DNA of 33,833 nt from Hirudo medicinalis (lineage: Eukaryota > Annelida > Clitellata > Hirudinida > Hirudinidae): NCBI GenBank assembly GCA_011800805.1, contig MPNW01000106.1:28001-61833 (forward strand), read 5' to 3'. The translations under genes and the position numbers were made by a program. Below are positions 20,805 to 33,833 of the stretch, piece by piece; positions within the stretch are counted from its first letter, which is position 1, and each line of letters starts with the position of its first letter. The notes beneath the pieces are model-generated. The model saw only the letters and a list, made by a program, of their open reading frames with translations, did no database searches and had not been told where the DNA came from.

Positions 20805-22326
20805 ATGAAACTCTTTGGAATTGAATTTGCGGATATAATTCGGACACCGCTGGAGAGGAGGTTACAGACGTTGGCGGCCCTATATTGGAATTATAGCTTT
20901 TTTTTTATTTGGGACGACAGGGGTGTTTTTATTTGTTTCTCTTTTCTTTTCACCGTTCTTTATATTACCGGTTATTTATCTAGTGTGGTTCATTTATGAT
21001 TTTCGAACACCTGAACAAGGTAGTAGACCAAAAAAGTGGGTAAAATCTGGGCGAATATGGAATTACCTAAGAGATTATTTTCCAATGAAGCTTCATAAAA
21101 CTGCAAGCTTAGATCCAGAAAGAAATTATTTATTTGTCTATCATCCTCATGGAATCACTAGCTGTGGAGCCTTTCTCAACTTCAGCACTGATGCTACAGG
21201 TCTTTCAAAGCATTTTCCAGGTTTAGAATTCAGGCTTCTTACTTTGCCATGTCAGTTTTATTTGCCTTTCTCAAGAGAACTGGCAATGATTCATGGTGAG
21301 GATCTTGATTGCTGAGCAGGCAGATATGCCATGACACTTAAATGTTTTTGTAAACATTTAATTGGCTTCAAACAGGAATCTGTTCTGCTAGCAAGAGAAG
21401 CATGGAGTACATTATGTCAAAATGTGGCAAAGGCAATGCTCTGGTACTTGTTGTTGGTGGAGCACTGGAGGCTTTGGAAGCTAATCCTGGGAACCTCAAC
21501 CTCTACCTTACTAAAAGAAAGGGGTTTATTAAGCTTGCTTTAAAATATGGGTAAGCTTCACTTTTGATTAAATAACTTTATGTTTAGCCCTACATGCAAA
21601 TAAGAACTTAACAAAAAACGACTTTGGTTTTGTATATTAAAAGTATTTAAATGCTTTTGTGAACATGAAACAATATGATAATTACAATCATTACTGCCCA
21701 AAAATTGAAAATGTTTTTGTTTGAAGGACATCTTTAGTGCCTGTTTATTCATTTGGAGAGGATGACCTCTATGTTCAAGTGTCTGCATCCTCAAACTCAT
21801 TAATAAGAAAATTTCAAAATATCTTCACCAAGCTTTTTACATTTTCTCCACCAATCTTTCATGGTCGAGGGATTTTCAATTACACGTTTGGTTATCTTCC
21901 TTACAGGAGACCAGTAAATGTTGTTGGTTAGTGAAAATTAACTGTATGTCAAAATGTGGAAGACCTTACTTACTTCAAATGTTTATTTAAATTACAATCA
22001 AATCTTTTTTGTTTGATGGTTAAGTTAAAATTACCATTCATGCTAATGAGATAAAACAGAAATATTGAACCAATTTGCCATATTTAAAAAAATTTTTTTT
22101 TCAGTTGGTGAGCCTCTTGACATTGACATCATCAATGAACCAAGATATGAGGATGTAGGTTTCTAAGGCTAAATTAATCACCCATTCAAGATGTTCTTTT
22201 TTTTTAATTTCATCCCAGCAGGTTGAATTATGGCATAAAAAGTATGTTGAACACCTAGTCAAACTCTTTGAAAGTTACAAAATGCAGTTTGGCATGAAAG
22301 AAGAGGATCACTTGTGTATCAAATAG
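20805..22326 (+). CDS. MOGAT2: acyl-CoA acyltransferase of the MOGAT2/DGAT2 family (5 exons, one homopolymer frameshift)
   Basis: Exons: 20805-21295, 21376-21550, 21727-21926, 22105-22154, 22222-22326 (or from 22219). All are GT-AG and, after one correction, in phase for about 339 residues; human MOGAT2 has 334 and DGAT2 388. The N-terminus has a hydrophobic hairpin (about residues 36-63) for ER membrane insertion. The family motifs are YFPMKLHKT (about 91), the catalytic HPHG (113-116), NFSTDATG, VVGGALEALEANPG, RKGFIKLAL, PVYSFGEDDLY, FHGRGIFNY and YRRPVNVVVGEP. The enzyme makes di- or triacylglycerol from fatty acyl-CoA. EALEANPG and the YRRP motif resemble MOGAT2 more than DGAT2. The T9 run 20898-20906 has one T too many; with eight the frame runs through. 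Intron 4 ends in CAGCAG, allowing one optional glutamine. Confidence 0.92.
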
Positions 22327-22440
22327 AGATGACCAACCCCATCCAAATGATTATCTATGTAGCAAGCTCGGCATGAAGGAAGAGATATTTCTGTACATCA
22401 GAGATGGGCACCTCCACCCAAATGATTATCTGTACATTTA
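22291..22440 (+). repeat. imperfect tandem duplication of the acyltransferase C-terminal coding end
   Basis: GGCATGAAAGAAGAG (22291) and GGCATGAAGGAAGAG (22370) each start a block of about 70-79 bases ending in CCAAATGATTATCTRT. The first block has the stop TAG at 22324. The second could encode GMKEEIFLYIRDGHLHPNDY before a TAA. Confidence 0.82.
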
Positions 22441-22673
22441 ATCATCTCCTCAATTCGTTATTAAGTGATTTACCACAGCTTCAATTTTTCAGTTAGAACT
22501 TTGCATTTTACCTGGTATTCAAATCTAAATACATAATACTGATTTATGAAAGACCGATTTATTTTTTAAACTAAATATTATAAAGTGATGAAATGCTTAA
22601 GTTATGTCACTTCTTGTTATTAATTTTGATGCACAAAAAGTAATTAACCAATGCCAGAACATCAAAGAGATGG

Positions 22674-22682
22674 TTTAATAAA
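22674..22682. terminator. overlapping poly(A) signals for two convergent genes
   Basis: TTTAATAAA contains AATAAA on the plus strand (22677-22682, acyltransferase) and ATTAAA on the minus strand (22679-22674, MAP4K). The MAP4K stop codon lies 278 bases to the right. A canonical minus-strand AATAAA also exists near 22556. Confidence 0.5.
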
Positions 22683-22734
22683 AATATTCAGTTGAGTGAC
22701 AGCAGTTGATCGACATAGGGCAATATGGCATAAG

Positions 22735-22772
22735 AGCTCTCATGATGATGATGATGGTGATGACGATGACAC
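22735..22772 (+). repeat. GAT-type microsatellite
   Basis: CATGATGATGATGATGG followed by imperfect GAT/GAC units, between the two convergent genes. Confidence 0.8.
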
Positions 22773-22960
22773 TCATAGATCGTCAATCAGGGAACGAAGG
22801 CAAAAAAGTGAAATAATGAAGCAAATCTCGAGAAGACGAAATTGTCTCACCGTAATTGCATCATGTTCATCATTGCAAGTAGCAGGTTAAATAAATACAT
22901 GTAACTTAATTTGGTATTGGTAAACTTTAACAATGATTAATGAAGCAAGTGAACAAATAA

Positions 22961-33833
<10,873 letters not shown>

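Noticed and set aside
22696..22890. 64-codon frame with an aspartate run
   Set aside because: The run comes from a GAT microsatellite and nothing else in it is recognisable.

Overview
This window is eukaryotic nuclear DNA from a metazoan, most likely an AT-rich aquatic invertebrate of cnidarian, lophotrochozoan or basal-deuterostome type; the sequence does not fix the species. The grounds are short GT-AG exons, several old transposon families side by side (Helitron, hAT, Tigger/pogo, L2/CR1-like, NeSL-like and L1-like LINEs), and a galactocerebrosidase gene, which flies and nematodes lack. Nothing bacterial or viral was seen. Gene models below were built by eye from splice sites, reading-phase continuity and remembered family sequences; no search was run.

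Layout. 1-3218 is a graveyard of nested transposons: a LINE end, a decayed Helitron read on the minus strand, and LINE pieces inserted in it. 3842-12072 (+) carries the two halves of a SURF6/Rrp14-type ribosome-biogenesis protein, separated by about 6 kb of mobile-element debris. The N-terminal half ends in its own stop codon. The C-terminal half has a possible private first exon. 13202-19639 (+) is a complete 18-exon galactocerebrosidase (GALC) gene of 655 codons, with a hAT transposon in intron 12 and a 349-bp repeat inserted exactly after the stop codon. 20805-22326 (+) is a five-exon MOGAT2/DGAT2-family acyltransferase with one homopolymer frameshift. 22961 to about 33207 (-) holds 21 exons of a MAP4K3/5-type (GCK-I) Ste20 kinase, from the DFG motif of the kinase domain through the complete CNH domain to the stop; its 5' part lies beyond the right edge. 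It converges on the acyltransferase.

The four host genes show no common pathway: nucleolar rRNA processing, lysosomal galactolipid breakdown, glycerolipid synthesis at the ER and nutrient/stress signalling. Neighbouring is best read as ordinary animal synteny.

Assembly quality matters. A 1-N gap is flanked by an exact 124-bp duplication, the 177-N gap is flanked by an exact 42-bp duplication, and most coding frameshifts sit in A/T runs of 9-10. Several breaks are therefore probably assembly errors. The most interesting candidates are the divided SURF6 gene with similar upstream sequence before each half, the repeat insertion that duplicated the GALC stop codon, a LINE 3' stem-loop that keeps pairing by compensatory change, and a 39-bp perfect foldback in a SURF6 intron.
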